A stretch of 55,700 bases of DNA from Phialocephala subalpina (GCA_900073065.1 FJOG01000065.1:1-55700); one strand, 5' to 3'. Counted from the stretch's first letter, positions 42,846 to 54,594 are shown. Translations and numbers: made by a program. The notes: generated from the sequence alone by a model not told the origin.

Positions 42846-43955
42846 GGGTGGATTTGAGGTGCATGGTCGTTCTTACTTGCCTGGGTGTTGAGGAGAGATG
42901 AGAGTGGCGTGTGGTCGTTCTTATCGTGTGATGGGGCGTGCCAGCAACGGTGCGTACCTTGAGGTTTGAGTATTGCTTTCTGTTTCTTGGCCAGTTCATT
43001 GTCATTGGTGCGGGGATTTCACCTAAGTTGGGAGTTTCGGGGCTGGCAGCTACTGGCGTTGGTATTGTTCCTGATCTGGCTTTCAAGCTAGGGTTGGGGC
43101 TTTCCACTCTGCTTCTGTTCTTCGATCATAGCGTTGGCGTTGGGGGTATACCTTTGTTTGCTGATTGGAGCTCTTACATCCGCTTCTGCATCTTGCTTGC
43201 ACTAGCTAGCGTTATCTATGTACCTTCATTACATTGCTCCCCCAATAGGACTCGCGAGTTTCTTCCTCTGAAGAAGTCGTGCGGTTTTTGTTTCTGTACC
43301 TACCTACTTTCGCTAGGAACTTGATGAGCTCGTAATGAATAATTTGCAACATCCCAGCCTCCCTTCCTGATTGTGAAGTGTTCTTGTTGACTTATAAAAC
43401 GTCTTCAAAAAAAGGAATAAGTGCAGATGCTAACGTCGATCTTAAGGCTAACCACGACGACAGACATCCTATCTTGATTTTGAGATGACCAAAAAAGGCA
43501 CACCTCTCAAACATAATGAATAATTAACCACCAGGGTGGCTGACTTGGAATACGCACGAATCGAAGGAAGCCAATGCCCGGACTTGTTCCACACTTCCGA
43601 GATCTTTCATCTTGACACAGACTTTGGCAGAGTAGAAGGAGGCTGAATTTAACAGCAGCCTAGCTGGTGAAGGAGGAAAGGTCTAGATTTAGACTGCTGA
43701 GACAAGATCGGGTTGGGAGTACTAGAGATTTTGTAAAGAGGATTGCTCAAGAAGGCAAGGAGGCAAGAAGGCAAGAAAATGAGAACAAGAGAATCACTCC
43801 ATCTTCCAATCAACTTTGACAACCATGAAACCTATCTATAGTACAGAACATGCATCATCACTCCCCATCCCCGAATTTGAAAAACTTTCCTTTTAGCTTC
43901 AGGAACCAACTCCGTAATCAATACATATCATTCCTCTTATATCCTCAACCCAAAA
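42846..43955. other. Intergenic region between convergent genes
   Basis: 1.1 kb between the 3' ends of the RdRp and Ssr4 genes. Frames on both strands (42938-43324 plus, 42757-43107 minus) have low-complexity composition and I do not call them. A short GGCAAGAAGGCAAG-type repeat lies near 43755-43778. Confidence 0.45.
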
Positions 43956-46280
43956 TCACAATCCATCCTCCCCCTCAACCCCGCCATCCCCCCTCGGCTC
44001 AACACCATGAAACGCATCCCCGAACGCAGAATCATCCATCCCAACATCCATATCCAGCCCCGAGTACCCCAAATCCGCCAAAGCATCACCCGCCGTATCA
44101 AGATCACCCAGGTCCGCGAAATCATTCGGTGAGGTGTGGAAGTCGGGGAGACCTGGTGTGTTGGCTGATGATGTTGGGGCTGTGGTTGCTGGGTGAGGAG
44201 AGGGGTTGGAGGCTGCGGTAACTGGAGCTGGAGCTGACACGTTGGCGGTAGGAGTAGAGGTAGATGCGGAGTCGGCTATGGTGGGAGTTTGACCCTGTGC
44301 TGGCGCATGTTGAGGGGAAACACCACCGGGAGGGACGACGACCCAGTCACCACCTGTGCTGGAAGATTCTCCTAGTGCAGTCTGCTCCGTTGAGGGACCT
44401 GCATCTGCCATTTGAACATCTTGTTGTGGCTGCTGTTGAGCTTGTGGTTGTGGAGATGGGACGTTGATGTTGGGTGTACCAGCGGAAGAGTGAGCTTGCA
44501 GATGAGGTTGAGGCGTAGCGAAGCTGCTTGCAGGAGTTGCGTTCGAAGATAGACCGGTGTGGTATTGATCGAGAAGACCAGCTGCTGAGTTGCTCATATC
44601 CATGTCTGCATCTCCAACCAGGACACCGCTGTGAGTAGAACCATTGTTTGAACCCGGACCTGGAGGAGTGACACGTGGAGTAGGAGCTGCAGGAGCTTGG
44701 GGAGTCGGGACAGTGAGTGCCTCTTCGTAGCCACCATCTTGAATTCGAATGAGTTCCTTGACTGCAGCTGCGTGACGACCAACTGAAGCTTCGACTTGAG
44801 CAACGATATCTGCAACCTTTGGTGGGACCCGAGTAATAGCCTTTCCATCCTCAGCATCTTCCTCATCGACCTTGCCTTCGAGACGCCAATATTCGGGACC
44901 AGTATCGGTGGGATCGTTGACGGCAGATCGTAGGGATTTTTCGGCGATGCTGATGAGAGAACCTTTCTGAAATTTCGCCATTCGCTTTGCGTGCTTCGCT
45001 TTCATCTTCTCAATCTCCTTGTTGGTCTGTGCAATGCCCTCATGGGCTCTCTTTCGGAACTCCTCTGCCTTCTCAGCATCCAATTGACCGACATATTCGT
45101 TCTTCGAAACGTCTTCCGGGTATATATATGGAGGTGCTTTGGGATCTTTATCGAGGTTAGGATCGAAAGGCACGAAAGGCGCATCGAAGATTCCATTCGT
45201 GAGGGTACCGAATTCTCCTCGCAGACCAAGGCCGAGATCTGCAGGAATGATCTGGCTGAGAGAATATGGTGAGGACAAGACCTCTTCCATCCATTCATGG
45301 TTTTGCTTGTATCTCATCGTGCTGATATCGCGAGGTGTAAGATGGTCGAAGAGATCACCACGAGAGGTTTCCTCCTCATCATCCGCATCATGGACAGCCA
45401 CGGCATTGGGTGCATTGGCTTGATTCACGTTCGTCTGAGTGCGGGCTCGTTTGGCAGGAGGGCCAGCCGCATGTGCTGTCGTAGGATATGCCATCTGCTG
45501 CGGGATTCTGGCTGGTGGGACATTTCCTCCGTACATCGCAGGACCTCGAGGCGGACCTCTAGGGAATGCGATTTGTGGCCAGCTTGCACGATCATGAAGC
45601 ATGAAGTCCTTCTGAACAATCTGCCCTTGGCTATGTAGGTATTGCCGGGTCTGCATCATCTGCTGCGTGCGCAGGTCAATCGGAATGACGCTGGAAGGCA
45701 TACGGTCTTGAGGCTCGGCTTGTGTATAATGAATAACCCATAGAGCGGGATCTGGGCCTGGGGAAGTCGAGTTTCGAGACGGAATGAGGCGGTATCGTCG
45801 TCGCGCATGGATTGCGACAGTCTCATTCGGAGCGTATCCAGTCTTGTGTTGATACATCTCGAGAATCTTCAAAAAGGTCAGCAGAGGCTCTAAGAGCAGG
45901 TGCATGATCGCATGCTACTCACATAGCCTCCAGCAACCTCGACTTGGAACGCCGTCTCTTGGGGAGGCCAGATGTATCCATCGCTGGCGTATTCGTGGGC
46001 GGGAGTCGAGGGTGATTGCCAGACGAGGAGAACAGTGTGGTCCGCAGGTCTATCAAGATATGTCCAGTAGAAAGGTGATTGATCGCGACTGATCTTGGGA
46101 GCGGCGAGCAGCCATTCTGATACTCTGTCTGGGTGTAGTTGTTGTACTGCAGGGAGTCGGTATGCAGACACGAGGTGCACATGCGGTTGCTGTTTGCGAC
46201 AACAGATTAGCACGGACAGGATGCGAAAGAGAAGTGCAACTTACCAGCTCCCGCTGTATTCCTTGACTCGGGTCCTGCAT
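43956..46280 (-). CDS. ssr4: SWI/SNF and RSC chromatin-remodelling subunit Ssr4
   Basis: Three exons on the minus strand: 46245-46280, 45923-46189, 43956-45866, 737 aa. The N-terminal half matches the fungal Ssr4 domain (formerly DUF1750): QPHVHLVSAYRLPAVQQL, ISRDQSPFYWTYLDRPADHT, YASDGYIWPPQETAFQVEV, GYAPNETVAIHARRRYRLIP, ALWVIHYTQ. After a basic PAKRARTQ patch comes a conserved DLFDHLTPRDISTMRYKQNH, a charged helix (EKAEEFRKRAHEGIAQTNKE), and a long Pro/Ser/Thr/Gln-rich tail ending in acidic DLGDLDTAGDALADLGY, which looks like an activation-type region. It acts in the nucleus. The first exon is only 36 nt. Confidence 0.9.
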
Positions 46281-46846
46281 TGTTCCGGCGTTGCTCGATG
46301 GACAACGTGAAGCTCGAATTGTTGGTGTTGACGACAGAAAAGATCGCGATACGCTACGACGCGACAGAAGCGGGCCACGTGATTCAGCCTCAACCTCAAA
46401 TGTCCGACAATTTTATTCCCACTCAAATACGGGTAATGTCCCTTGTTCTGTGGGACATTTTCTCAATTCATTGGTAAGCTTTGTCTATTCTTCTTCTTAG
46501 ACGTCTTATCATGTATAAAATGAACCAGGGGTACAGGGATAATTGGGTAATAACCAGAGGAGGTGGAATTGCATCTTTCACCCCATTCCTTGAAATCCAA
46601 GCTTATTTATTTATCAGAAATCATAAGCTCGCCTGGGATATTTAGTAGCATGCTCCTCCATACTGCGATTCTAATAGAGGGGCTTGAGTGACCTAAGTAC
46701 GTGGGATATTTAATATTATATTTATAAGCACGTTTTTCAGAAAGCATCTCATCCAAGTCTAAAGGCATTGCATTCGTATGAGTATTTTCAGTCGCCTATC
46801 ATTCGCAACTTATACCTACCTAATTATCCTTCTATACCACGAACAT
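46281..46846. promoter_or_regulatory. Ssr4 upstream region / 3' side of 6PGDH
   Basis: 566 bases between two minus-strand genes. CACGTG lies at 46376-46381, about 100 bases upstream of the ssr4 ATG. Sequence from about 46580 on is mildly AT-rich. No gene is seen. Confidence 0.4.
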
Positions 46847-48839
46847 TTATGCCTGGTAAGTCGAGGCAGAAACATTTCCTCCACGACCAGTCCAGTTGAC
46901 ATGGATATTCTCACCCTCCTTGTACTTCGCATTCGCAAATTCAGGCTTGATCTTGAAGGTATGTGCACCGAAGTAATCTCTCTGGGCTTGAAGAAGGTTG
47001 GCAGGAAGATCCTTGGTACGGTATCCATCGAACCATGACAGAGCGGTGGAGAAGCAGGGTGTGGGGAGACCGAGAAGAGCAGCCTTGGCGACGACGTCTC
47101 TCCATCCTGGTTGGGCCTTGTGGATAGCCTTGTTAAAGAAGTCGTTGAAAAGAAGGTTCTCGAGGTCGTTATTCGCACGGTAAGCGGCGGTGATATCCTT
47201 CAAGAAGACGGATCGGATGATGCAGCCACCGCGCCACATGAGAGCGATGGATGGCTTGTTGAGCTTCCAGCCGTATTCTCTGGCAGCCTACGAGATGTTA
47301 GAACGTGAAGTGACCAGCACCGTTTTCAAGCCCCCAGCCTTGGCTGGACTTCGCCGGACCCATTCCCGGGAAGATGGGAATGAACGAAAATGAACACAGG
47401 TTGAGAACGTACCTCTTGCATAAGCATGAAACCTTGGGCGTACGAGATGATCTTTGAGGCGTACAGAGCTTGCTCGAGATCCTCGAGGAATTGCTCCTTG
47501 TTGCCCTCGAACTTGTTGGATCGGCCAACAAACTCGAGCTTTGTGGAAGCCTTGGCACGCTCGCTCTTGATAGAAGACAAGCATCGGGCGAGAACGGACT
47601 CGGCAATCAAGGTGACTGGCATACCAAGGTCGAGAGCGTTGATGGCAGTCCACTTTCCGGTACCCTTCTGTCCAGCTGAATCGAGAATCTTCTCAAGGAG
47701 TGGGGTTCCGTCATCATCGTTGAAGTACATGATATCTTTGGTGATGTCAATCAAGAAGGAGTCAAGAACACCCTTGTTCCATTTTGTGAAGACATCACCG
47801 ATCTCTTTGTCTGGCATACCGAGACCACGCTTCATGATGTCGTAGGCCTGAGAAAATGTTAGCGAAGCTACACAAGCAGAGTTGTAATCACAATGCATAC
47901 CTCGCAGATCAGTTGCATGTCACCGTACTCAATACCGTTGTGGACCATCTTGACATAGTGGCCAGCACCTTCGTCACCAACCCACTCGCAGCAAGGCTCG
48001 CCATCAGACTTGGCAGCAATGCTTTGGAAAATGTCCTTGATGTATGGCCAAGCCTCCTCGTTTCCGCCGGGCATGAGAGATGGGCCGTAACGAGCACCCT
48101 CCTCACCACCAGAGACACCAGTACCGACGAATCGGATTCCCTTTGCTGCCAAGTACTTTGTTCGGCGGTTGGTATCGGGGAAATGTGAGTTACCACCATC
48201 AATGATGATGTCGCCCTTCTCGCAGTGGGGGAGGAGAGTCTCGATGAAGTCGTCGACTGGCTTACCAGCCATAACCAAGAGCATCATGCGGCGGGGCTTC
48301 TTGAGCTTGCTGACAAACTCCTCGATTGAGTGAGCACCCTGGATTGACTTTCCTGCAAAGAACACAACTGCATCAGCGTTTTCCCTTGTGTTGCAAGTTT
48401 GATTGTAGCTTACCCTTAGCCTCATTGGCGAGGAAGTGGTCAACCTTGGAGACAGTACGGTTGAACGCAACGACGTTGAATCCATGGTCTGCGGCGTTCA
48501 GGATCAAGTTTTGACCCATAACAGCCAGACCGATGAGGCCGAAATCTCCTCTAGCAGCATTGTCAGTACTTGAGGCATTTGCAGAGAGGTCTGTGAACCC
48601 GCGCGCTATCCCGCCGATATTGATTCTGGCGAGGCGCGCGCTGGATTCAGTGAAGAGAAGAGGTCAGAGGGATGTTCGGGCAGGAGCAAGGAGGGTATTG
48701 TAGCCATCGCAGAGTAGCAGAGCTGTGTGCATTCGCACAATGAGGCCCAAGCTGTTGTGCAGCCTGCCTGCCATGATGACGGTGATGGTGGGGTAGATTT
48801 GATTGGGAAAAAGAGAGGTACTCACGTTGGTCCGCTCAT
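46847..48839 (-). CDS. GND1: 6-phosphogluconate dehydrogenase, decarboxylating
   Basis: Five exons on the minus strand: 48826-48839, 48414-48550, 47901-48352, 47413-47847, 46847-47287, 492 aa (yeast Gnd1 is 489). It catalyses oxidative decarboxylation of 6-phosphogluconate to ribulose-5-phosphate with NADPH production in the cytosolic pentose phosphate pathway. The NADP fold opens [17 protein letters not shown] with FNRT following. The substrate site has [35 protein letters not shown] and [16 protein letters not shown], including the catalytic Lys. The C-terminus has the substrate-binding EYGWKLN region and ends STYQA. The first exon is only 14 nt, followed by a 275-nt intron. Complete. Confidence 0.97.
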
Positions 48840-49862
48840 CTTGTCGATGGTTCAATGACTTGTAGGAGGAGGCAATGTAATATGTCCAGATATTCCGATG
48901 CGGATTCTGGAGGAGTGAGAGGTATTGGGCTGAAGTGTGGATGTTTGTCAGAGAGAAAAGAATTGCAAGTGACGGAAGTTGGGTTGAGACGGATGGAGGG
49001 GCTACGGCGGACTACAGACTCGTTTCTGCTTAGTGAGGGCCAAACACCGGGTCTAACGCACTTCGTACTTTTCCAGACGAGCAGAGTATCACCGCGGGAG
49101 AGTGCGGACGAATACACGAATATATCTATCTGAGCGGCATCGAGTGGGAGATGCTTGATGTTTTACCTTTTGAAAGTGCCAGGAATCATGGGTGATTGAG
49201 GGATTTTGCCCATTTCTTTCTATCTCCGATGAAGGCTGACATGAAGTGGGTGGAAGGTGGCATTTGGCTGCTGTAGAACTATGGCGGACTTCATGATGTT
49301 TCATCATTATCCATGCCTGCTGATGAATAAGAACCATCTAGCTTTCCAGGTAACTGCTTGACTCAGGCACAAGCAGGCACGAAGACAGATTGAGGCATTG
49401 TCAATGCAAGGGAGAAAGACGTTTGCTTGAATTTCTGAAATGTATTTGCTGAAGGTATCTGTTTTGTAATCATTTATCTAAGATTATTCAACCATCGGAA
49501 CAATTTTAGCGCATTCTTTTCATCCCACCACCGTCCCACCATCCCACCAAGATAAGGCCGCTAGAACTTCGTCCTAAGGCAAAAAGTGGCACAGCTTCAT
49601 CATGTGACTCACCACCAGCCACATCTCCCACGCTAAAGCCACAGCAGAGCCTCATCATCATCAAAATTCCCAAGCTCGCAACTCGCATCGGATCGCAACC
49701 TCCATCTGCACCAAACCGCGTCGCGCACTCTCGAAACACCTTGATCTGACACAACAGAGTCAAGGAGAATCATCCCTTGACGCTTCTAAGCAAGGAACCG
49801 GTTGCGTCTCGAGCGCAAAGGTACGTCTAACACTCAAAGAGGCAAACGTACAATCATTCATC
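48840..49862. promoter_or_regulatory. Divergent promoter region, GND1 / RRM gene
   Basis: 1.0 kb between divergent housekeeping genes. Frames on both strands (48836-49337) are not protein-like. The part from 49500 to 49862 is C/A-rich on the plus strand and is probably the leader of the RRM gene. Confidence 0.45.
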
Positions 49863-50924
49863 ATGTCCTATCCGCCACCTCCAGGTCTCCCTCCGAAATC
49901 TACATCCTCACCCCATCCATCTCTGCCCGCCCGACCTCCTCCTCCCTCGACCTCAGCAATCAAACCCGCCTACAATGCAGGCCGCGGTGCTCCCTCCTCT
50001 TCCTTTGGCACGTTTGCCGGCTTCGCGCCCAGATCGGTAGCAGCTCCACCACAACCTGCTTACAATGCATACCAACAACCATCCTACCAACAACCGAGCT
50101 ATAACGCATATCCCGCTCCGCAACAACAAGAACCCGCCTATGGCGCTGTACCCCAAATCCGCAATCCCTTCGCCCCTCCCAGCGCGACAGCAGGAGCTCA
50201 AGGTTATCAAGATGACCCAGAGATGGCAGCACAGATAGCGCAATGGCAGTCGGCATACGCAGGCAAAGATTCTTCAAGTTCGGCTACGGGAGGATACACA
50301 GGTGCGGTGAGACGGTATCCAAACACGGGCGAGGGTCAAGGAGCCGCGACTTCCGCTAATGCCGCTCCGCTGGGTGGAAAACAAGATGGTCCAACCATGA
50401 GTTCTGCGGCTATGACATCGGCGGCACATAATGATACTGGTGTAGCTACTGTCGTCAATGATGCAAAGACCAACACGAAGACGGTGGTCAGATCTGGTGG
50501 TGGAACGACTTGGACCGATTCTTCTCTTCTCGAATGGGATCCTGCACACTTCCGGTTGTTTGTTGGTAATTTGGCTGGTGAGGTTACGGATGAATCATTA
50601 CACAAGGCATTTGCGAGATGGCCATCAGTACAGAAGGCAAGGGTCATCAGAGATAAGAGGACGACAAAGAGCAAGGGATATGGATTTGTGAGCTTCAGTG
50701 ATGGTGATGAGTTCTTCCAAGCTGCGAGGGATATGCAAGGAAAATACATTGGCAGTCACCCTGTCCTGTTGAGGAGAAGTACCACTGAGATAAAGGCTGT
50801 TACTCCGAAAGACAATCGAAACAAGAACAAGCATAAGGGCAAGAAGGACAATAAGGACAAGACTGGTGCTGGTGTTCAGAAGGCCGGAAGCAAGACGAAG
50901 GGAGGATTGAGGGTATTGGGTTGA
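49863..50924 (+). CDS. RRM RNA-binding protein, RBM42-like
   Basis: Single exon, 353 aa from the ATG at 49863 (TCATCATGTCC). The first 210 residues are disordered: Pro-rich (MSYPPPPGLPPK), then Tyr/Gln/Pro repeats (YNAYQQPSYQQPSYNAYP). The single RRM covers about 235-315. RNP2 is RLFVGNLAGEV and RNP1 is KSKGYGFVSF, with the linker ESLHKAFARWPSVQKARVI. The RRM, located near the C-terminus after a disordered region and preceded by LLEWDPAHFRLFVGNL, is characteristic of RBM42, a spliceosome-associated protein. A Lys-rich tail (NRNKNKHKGKKDNKDK) follows. Assignment to RBM42 is by motif memory. Confidence 0.88.
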   Translation: MSYPPPPGLPPKSTSSPHPSLPARPPPPSTSAIKPAYNAGRGAPSSSFGTFAGFAPRSVAAPPQPAYNAYQQPSYQQPSYNAYPAPQQQEPAYGAVPQIRNPFAPPSATAGAQGYQDDPEMAAQIAQWQSAYAGKDSSSSATGGYTGAVRRYPNTGEGQGAATSANAAPLGGKQDGPTMSSAAMTSAAHNDTGVATVVNDAKTNTKTVVRSGGGTTWTDSSLLEWDPAHFRLFVGNLAGEVTDESLHKAFARWPSVQKARVIRDKRTTKSKGYGFVSFSDGDEFFQAARDMQGKYIGSHPVLLRRSTTEIKAVTPKDNRNKNKHKGKKDNKDKTGAGVQKAGSKTKGGLRVLG

Positions 50925-51368
50925 GGTATTGTAGGGATGCATGCAAGACTTCGTTGGCGTTCCGGCCTGGGGAATGAAAGACCCGGTTGCTGCTGCCATG
51001 GAAGGCAATTTGTAATCATCGGATCACTCATCTGCTCCTCGAGGTTAAGGGGAGATTGTCGTGGTACATGCCCTATAATAATACCAAAAACGATGGCTAA
51101 TGCAAGCAATAGACTCATGTCTTTCAACGTTTCCACGACACTGCGCGGACCTCTTGAGAAATCATGTATTTTTGCTGTGTCCATGTGAGATGCTTCTTTA
51201 AGCTTAGCGCTTCTAAAAATAACTTTTGAGGTGTTCCCCTCAGCTGCAGACCGCATTGTTTATATATGCTAGTCCGTTATGGTACTGCCTTTGCAAGGTG
51301 TACTTTCTTGACCGATAGATATCAGTGGACTCGCGCGGACCATCAGTTCAAACTGGAACACATCACCA
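50925..51368. other. Intergenic region, nothing recognised
   Basis: 444 bases between the RRM gene and the HET gene; should contain the HET gene promoter. No other feature is seen. Confidence 0.4.
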
Positions 51369-53564
51369 ATGGAGTCCTTTCCAGAACCGATCACTCAAAA
51401 GAGTCACCGGCAACCCCCTCAGCCCAGGCTCTTCAACCCCAAAGCTTCAGCCATCTTATACTCTCCATTAAATGAGGATCTAGACGAGATTCGGCTGATA
51501 AACATCCTACAACCTTTGGGAGATTCTGCACTCGTCCGTTGCAATGTAATGACTGTTTCTTTGAAAGCACTCACCCCGGAATATCAAAATTTTCTCTCAG
51601 CATCTGGCTCAACAGTAAGAAGCAAACGAGATACGATGGCGAGTTGGAATCGCCTCCACCCTCCTACAACATTCAGCGAGATTTTAAACTCCAATCTTAT
51701 GGATCAGTACATTCCCACCAAGCCAAACTACCGGTTCACCTGGGGCGACTATGCAGCTCTGTCATACGTTTGGGGAAATCCAGGCTTGACTCATCGAATT
51801 ATTGTGAATGATCAAGAAATGCGAGTAGGGGCCAATCTTGAAATAGCTTTGCGCGCCCTCAACACGAGACCCGATTTCCAGGGCGGATTTAAGCTATGGG
51901 TTGATGCCATCTGTATCAATCAAGACAATTATGAAGAACGAGGTCGGCAGGTGAGTAAGATGAGGGAGATTTACGGCGGTGCTTGGACGGTTATGGCCTG
52001 GCTAGGAGAGGAGCAGGATAACAGTGACAAGGCAATCCGACTCGTTCAATCCTTGTCCGACACTGATCCAGAACGCGGGGAAGAATTGGCAGAGATGCTC
52101 CTAGATGATCCTGAATACTTGGGTGACGGGTGCTGGATTGCTTTACAGGATCTGCTGAACAGGCCATACTGGTATCGACTCTGGATCATACAAGAGCTTG
52201 TTCTTGGTTCATCTGCACTGGTATTACGCTGCGGCGACTCCTTCATCAATTGGACGACTTTTTGCCAAGGAATCGGCATTCTATTCGACTACTTATGGAC
52301 AGTCAAAGACTCCCTTCTCCATTACGAAATCTATAAGAGAAGTGACTTTCCAAATAGGCCCACAGAATGGTTAACCACAAGTCTGCATCTTGTGCATCAG
52401 GATTTATGGGCACTAAGTCACTGCGAAGAGCAAGGCAGAGCACACCTCCGGTTCGACCGTCTCCTGAACGTCGCAAATTCCACAAACTCCAGAGACCCAA
52501 GGGACAAAGTATACGGCCTAATAGGTCTTATGGACCCCATCATCGCCGCTCAACTAGTCCCCAATTACGAATCTCCTCCGTCAAAAGTCTATGCATCAGT
52601 AGCCAAAATATTCGTACTTACCTATGCAAATCTCGACCCGCTGCGAGAAGGAAACCCATGGAGTTGCTTTGGCACTCCTTCTTGGGCTGCGGACTGGACA
52701 TGGGGCGGTAGACTCCGTAATCGAAGTCCCGAGAAAACCGACCTTTGGGGTCCATTCTGGACTCGGAAGGGTCCTGTGAGGATGGCAGAGCCCGCGCCGG
52801 CATACCGTGCTAGTGGAAACTGGGCTCCCGAAGTGTCGTTCTCTAACAATGATTTACATCTCACATGTCGAGGATTCGTCATAGATAATGTTGCGGGTCT
52901 ATCTGCGAGAGGAAAGGGGTATTTCGAATGGCCAGAAACTTCTATTGTCCAGCCTGAGCATGAGAATAATGCATACGGTAACATCAACGGGGTCACAACA
53001 GCTCTTTACCACGCACTTCTCGCGGATAGAGTCGCAGGAGGCATGAAAGCAAGTCCCCGTCACTCCGCCATCTTAAACCTCCCCTCGACGTTCAGTACTG
53101 CGCATCTTCAATTCCAGCATCTTGGCTGGAAATGGTTATCCTCGCAACAAAGCTATTACTTCCGCTGGGAAAAATGGCGTCGTGCAAACAGAAACTTTCG
53201 TCTAATGGGCCGCCCTCTATCTTCATATTTCAACGACGAGATCCCAGACTATGCTCTTGAATACGATTATACGGAAGTGTATTCTTGTTTTGACCGCACT
53301 TGCAAAGGTAGGAGATTCATGACGACGGAGAATGGGTATCTTGGTTGGGCACCCGATAATGTTGTTGGAGAGGATGAGGAGCAGACCGGGAAAGGGGATT
53401 TGATTACTATTATATTTGGCTGCTCTACCCCTTTGGTTATCCGCCCTCACGGAGGATACTTTCAAGTGGTTGGAGAAGCATATGTTCAGGGCCTTATGGA
53501 TGGCGAGGCTCTTGAGCTTCTAGATACAGGGGGATACTTGGTTCAGGATTTCACGTTTTGTTGA
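51369..53564 (+). CDS. HET-domain (heterokaryon incompatibility-type) protein
   Basis: Single exon, 731 aa from the ATG at 51369. The HET domain starts near residue 128 with YAALSYVWGNPG and continues with the canonical KLWVDAICINQDNYEERGRQ, VSKMREIYGGAWTVMAWLGE. After that come RPYWYRLWIIQELVLG and RDPRDKVYGLIGLM, both usual in het-6-like proteins. The C-terminal part ends with the region containing DLITIIFGCSTPLVIR and YVQGLMDGEALE, also typical. HET domains trigger regulated cell death when incompatible fungal cells fuse; whether this copy acts so is inference. No lesion is seen. Confidence 0.93.
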   Translation: MESFPEPITQKSHRQPPQPRLFNPKASAILYSPLNEDLDEIRLINILQPLGDSALVRCNVMTVSLKALTPEYQNFLSASGSTVRSKRDTMASWNRLHPPTTFSEILNSNLMDQYIPTKPNYRFTWGDYAALSYVWGNPGLTHRIIVNDQEMRVGANLEIALRALNTRPDFQGGFKLWVDAICINQDNYEERGRQVSKMREIYGGAWTVMAWLGEEQDNSDKAIRLVQSLSDTDPERGEELAEMLLDDPEYLGDGCWIALQDLLNRPYWYRLWIIQELVLGSSALVLRCGDSFINWTTFCQGIGILFDYLWTVKDSLLHYEIYKRSDFPNRPTEWLTTSLHLVHQDLWALSHCEEQGRAHLRFDRLLNVANSTNSRDPRDKVYGLIGLMDPIIAAQLVPNYESPPSKVYASVAKIFVLTYANLDPLREGNPWSCFGTPSWAADWTWGGRLRNRSPEKTDLWGPFWTRKGPVRMAEPAPAYRASGNWAPEVSFSNNDLHLTCRGFVIDNVAGLSARGKGYFEWPETSIVQPEHENNAYGNINGVTTALYHALLADRVAGGMKASPRHSAILNLPSTFSTAHLQFQHLGWKWLSSQQSYYFRWEKWRRANRNFRLMGRPLSSYFNDEIPDYALEYDYTEVYSCFDRTCKGRRFMTTENGYLGWAPDNVVGEDEEQTGKGDLITIIFGCSTPLVIRPHGGYFQVVGEAYVQGLMDGEALELLDTGGYLVQDFTFC

Positions 53565-53818
53565 GGCGAGGATCGTGGCAAGTCCGGAAAGACAGTTACA
53601 TGCACATCATCTTGTGTCTTTGTAAATTTTCGACATCATTGTTATTTAGAAGCCTGAATCACGGGAGCACGCTCTCTCGACCTATGAGCCATTCAGCAAG
53701 CAATACAAAACCTACAATAAGGTATCCTCCCAACATCCATCTCTCATTCTCAGCCCTGCTTCTAAACTGAGCTTCAACATCCAACACCTTTCGCTAATCT
53801 TCACGAAACCTGACAACC
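53565..53818. other. Gap before the CAP pseudogene
   Basis: 254 bases. No signal-peptide-encoding exon for the following CAP gene was found here in an obvious position. Confidence 0.35.
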
Positions 53819-54594
53819 ATGCCTCTCGACAAGGACACAGAAGAAGCACTCCATCTCCACAACGAAGGTTCATCCTTCCTCCGTTCCCGCTTCTTGTATC
53901 CACTAACAACATCCCAGCTCGTGCCGAAATCCGCGAAGATCCCCGCCCTCCCCTCGCCTGGTCCAAGACCCTCACCTCTGACGCAACAGCTTACGCAAAG
54001 AAACTAGCATCGCGTAACTCAGGCCTGAAACATTCTTCCGAAAGTGAGAGGACCAGGAATGGAGAGGTCTGTGGTGAGGATTTGAGGATGGGGTGGGAGG
54101 GGTTTGAGGTGAAGGAGGCGGTGGGGATGTGGGGTTGAGGAGAAGTTTAAGTGAGTGATGGTCTAGTTTATGCAAATAGTTCGTTCTGAAATGTGTGGGT
54201 GCTGATAGGTTGATTGCTAGGTATAAGGGCGAGAAGATTGGCGTTACGGGCAGAGATAGTCTGTGGGCACATTATACTGAGGTGAGTTGCAGTCGTCCTC
54301 GTTGAGGCCTAAGATGTGGAAGTCAGAAACGGATGATCGAATTCACAGATCATCTGGCCCCAAGTTACTAAAATCGGCATCGGCGTAGCGAAATCGCGTT
54401 CTGGCGCGATGTATATTATTGTCGCTCGATACGATAGCGTCCAAATCGTCTGCAAGACTCCTTACAATGAGCGAAAAGGAAACATTTTCAAGGACAGTAA
54501 ATGGAAATCAGTCAGCAGTAGCAATAGTAACCAAAGGAATAGTTCCCGTCGAAGTTGGAGCCGGAGACTCCAGCCGAGTCAGAGCCGCGGATAG
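53819..54594 (+). pseudogene. PR-1/CAP-superfamily (SCP) protein, one-base frameshift
   Basis: Four exons can be traced: 53819-53867, 53918-54150, 54222-54282, 54359-54594. The protein shows the CAP fold: EEALHLHNEARAEIREDP (across intron 1), PLAWSKTLTSDATAYAKKLA, then LKHSSESER, then GRDSLWAHYTE, IIWPQVTKIGIGVAKS and MYIIVARYD. The His/Glu residues expected in the CAP cavity are present in part. In exon 2, four G at 54131-54134 make the frame stop at TGA; three G would let it run on. The donor at 54151 and the following exons fit the shifted frame. No signal peptide is visible at the chosen start, though these proteins are usually secreted. A one-base sequence error would make the gene whole. 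Confidence 0.7.

Noticed and set aside
42757..43324. Overlapping open frames on both strands after the RdRp stop
   Set aside because: Low complexity, no start in good context, no recognisable motif; region lies between convergent genes.
46528..46555. Sequence ACAGGGATAATTGGGTAAT resembling a homing-endonuclease (I-SceI-like) target
   Set aside because: It does not match the known 18-bp site exactly and there is no nearby endonuclease gene or intron; most likely chance.
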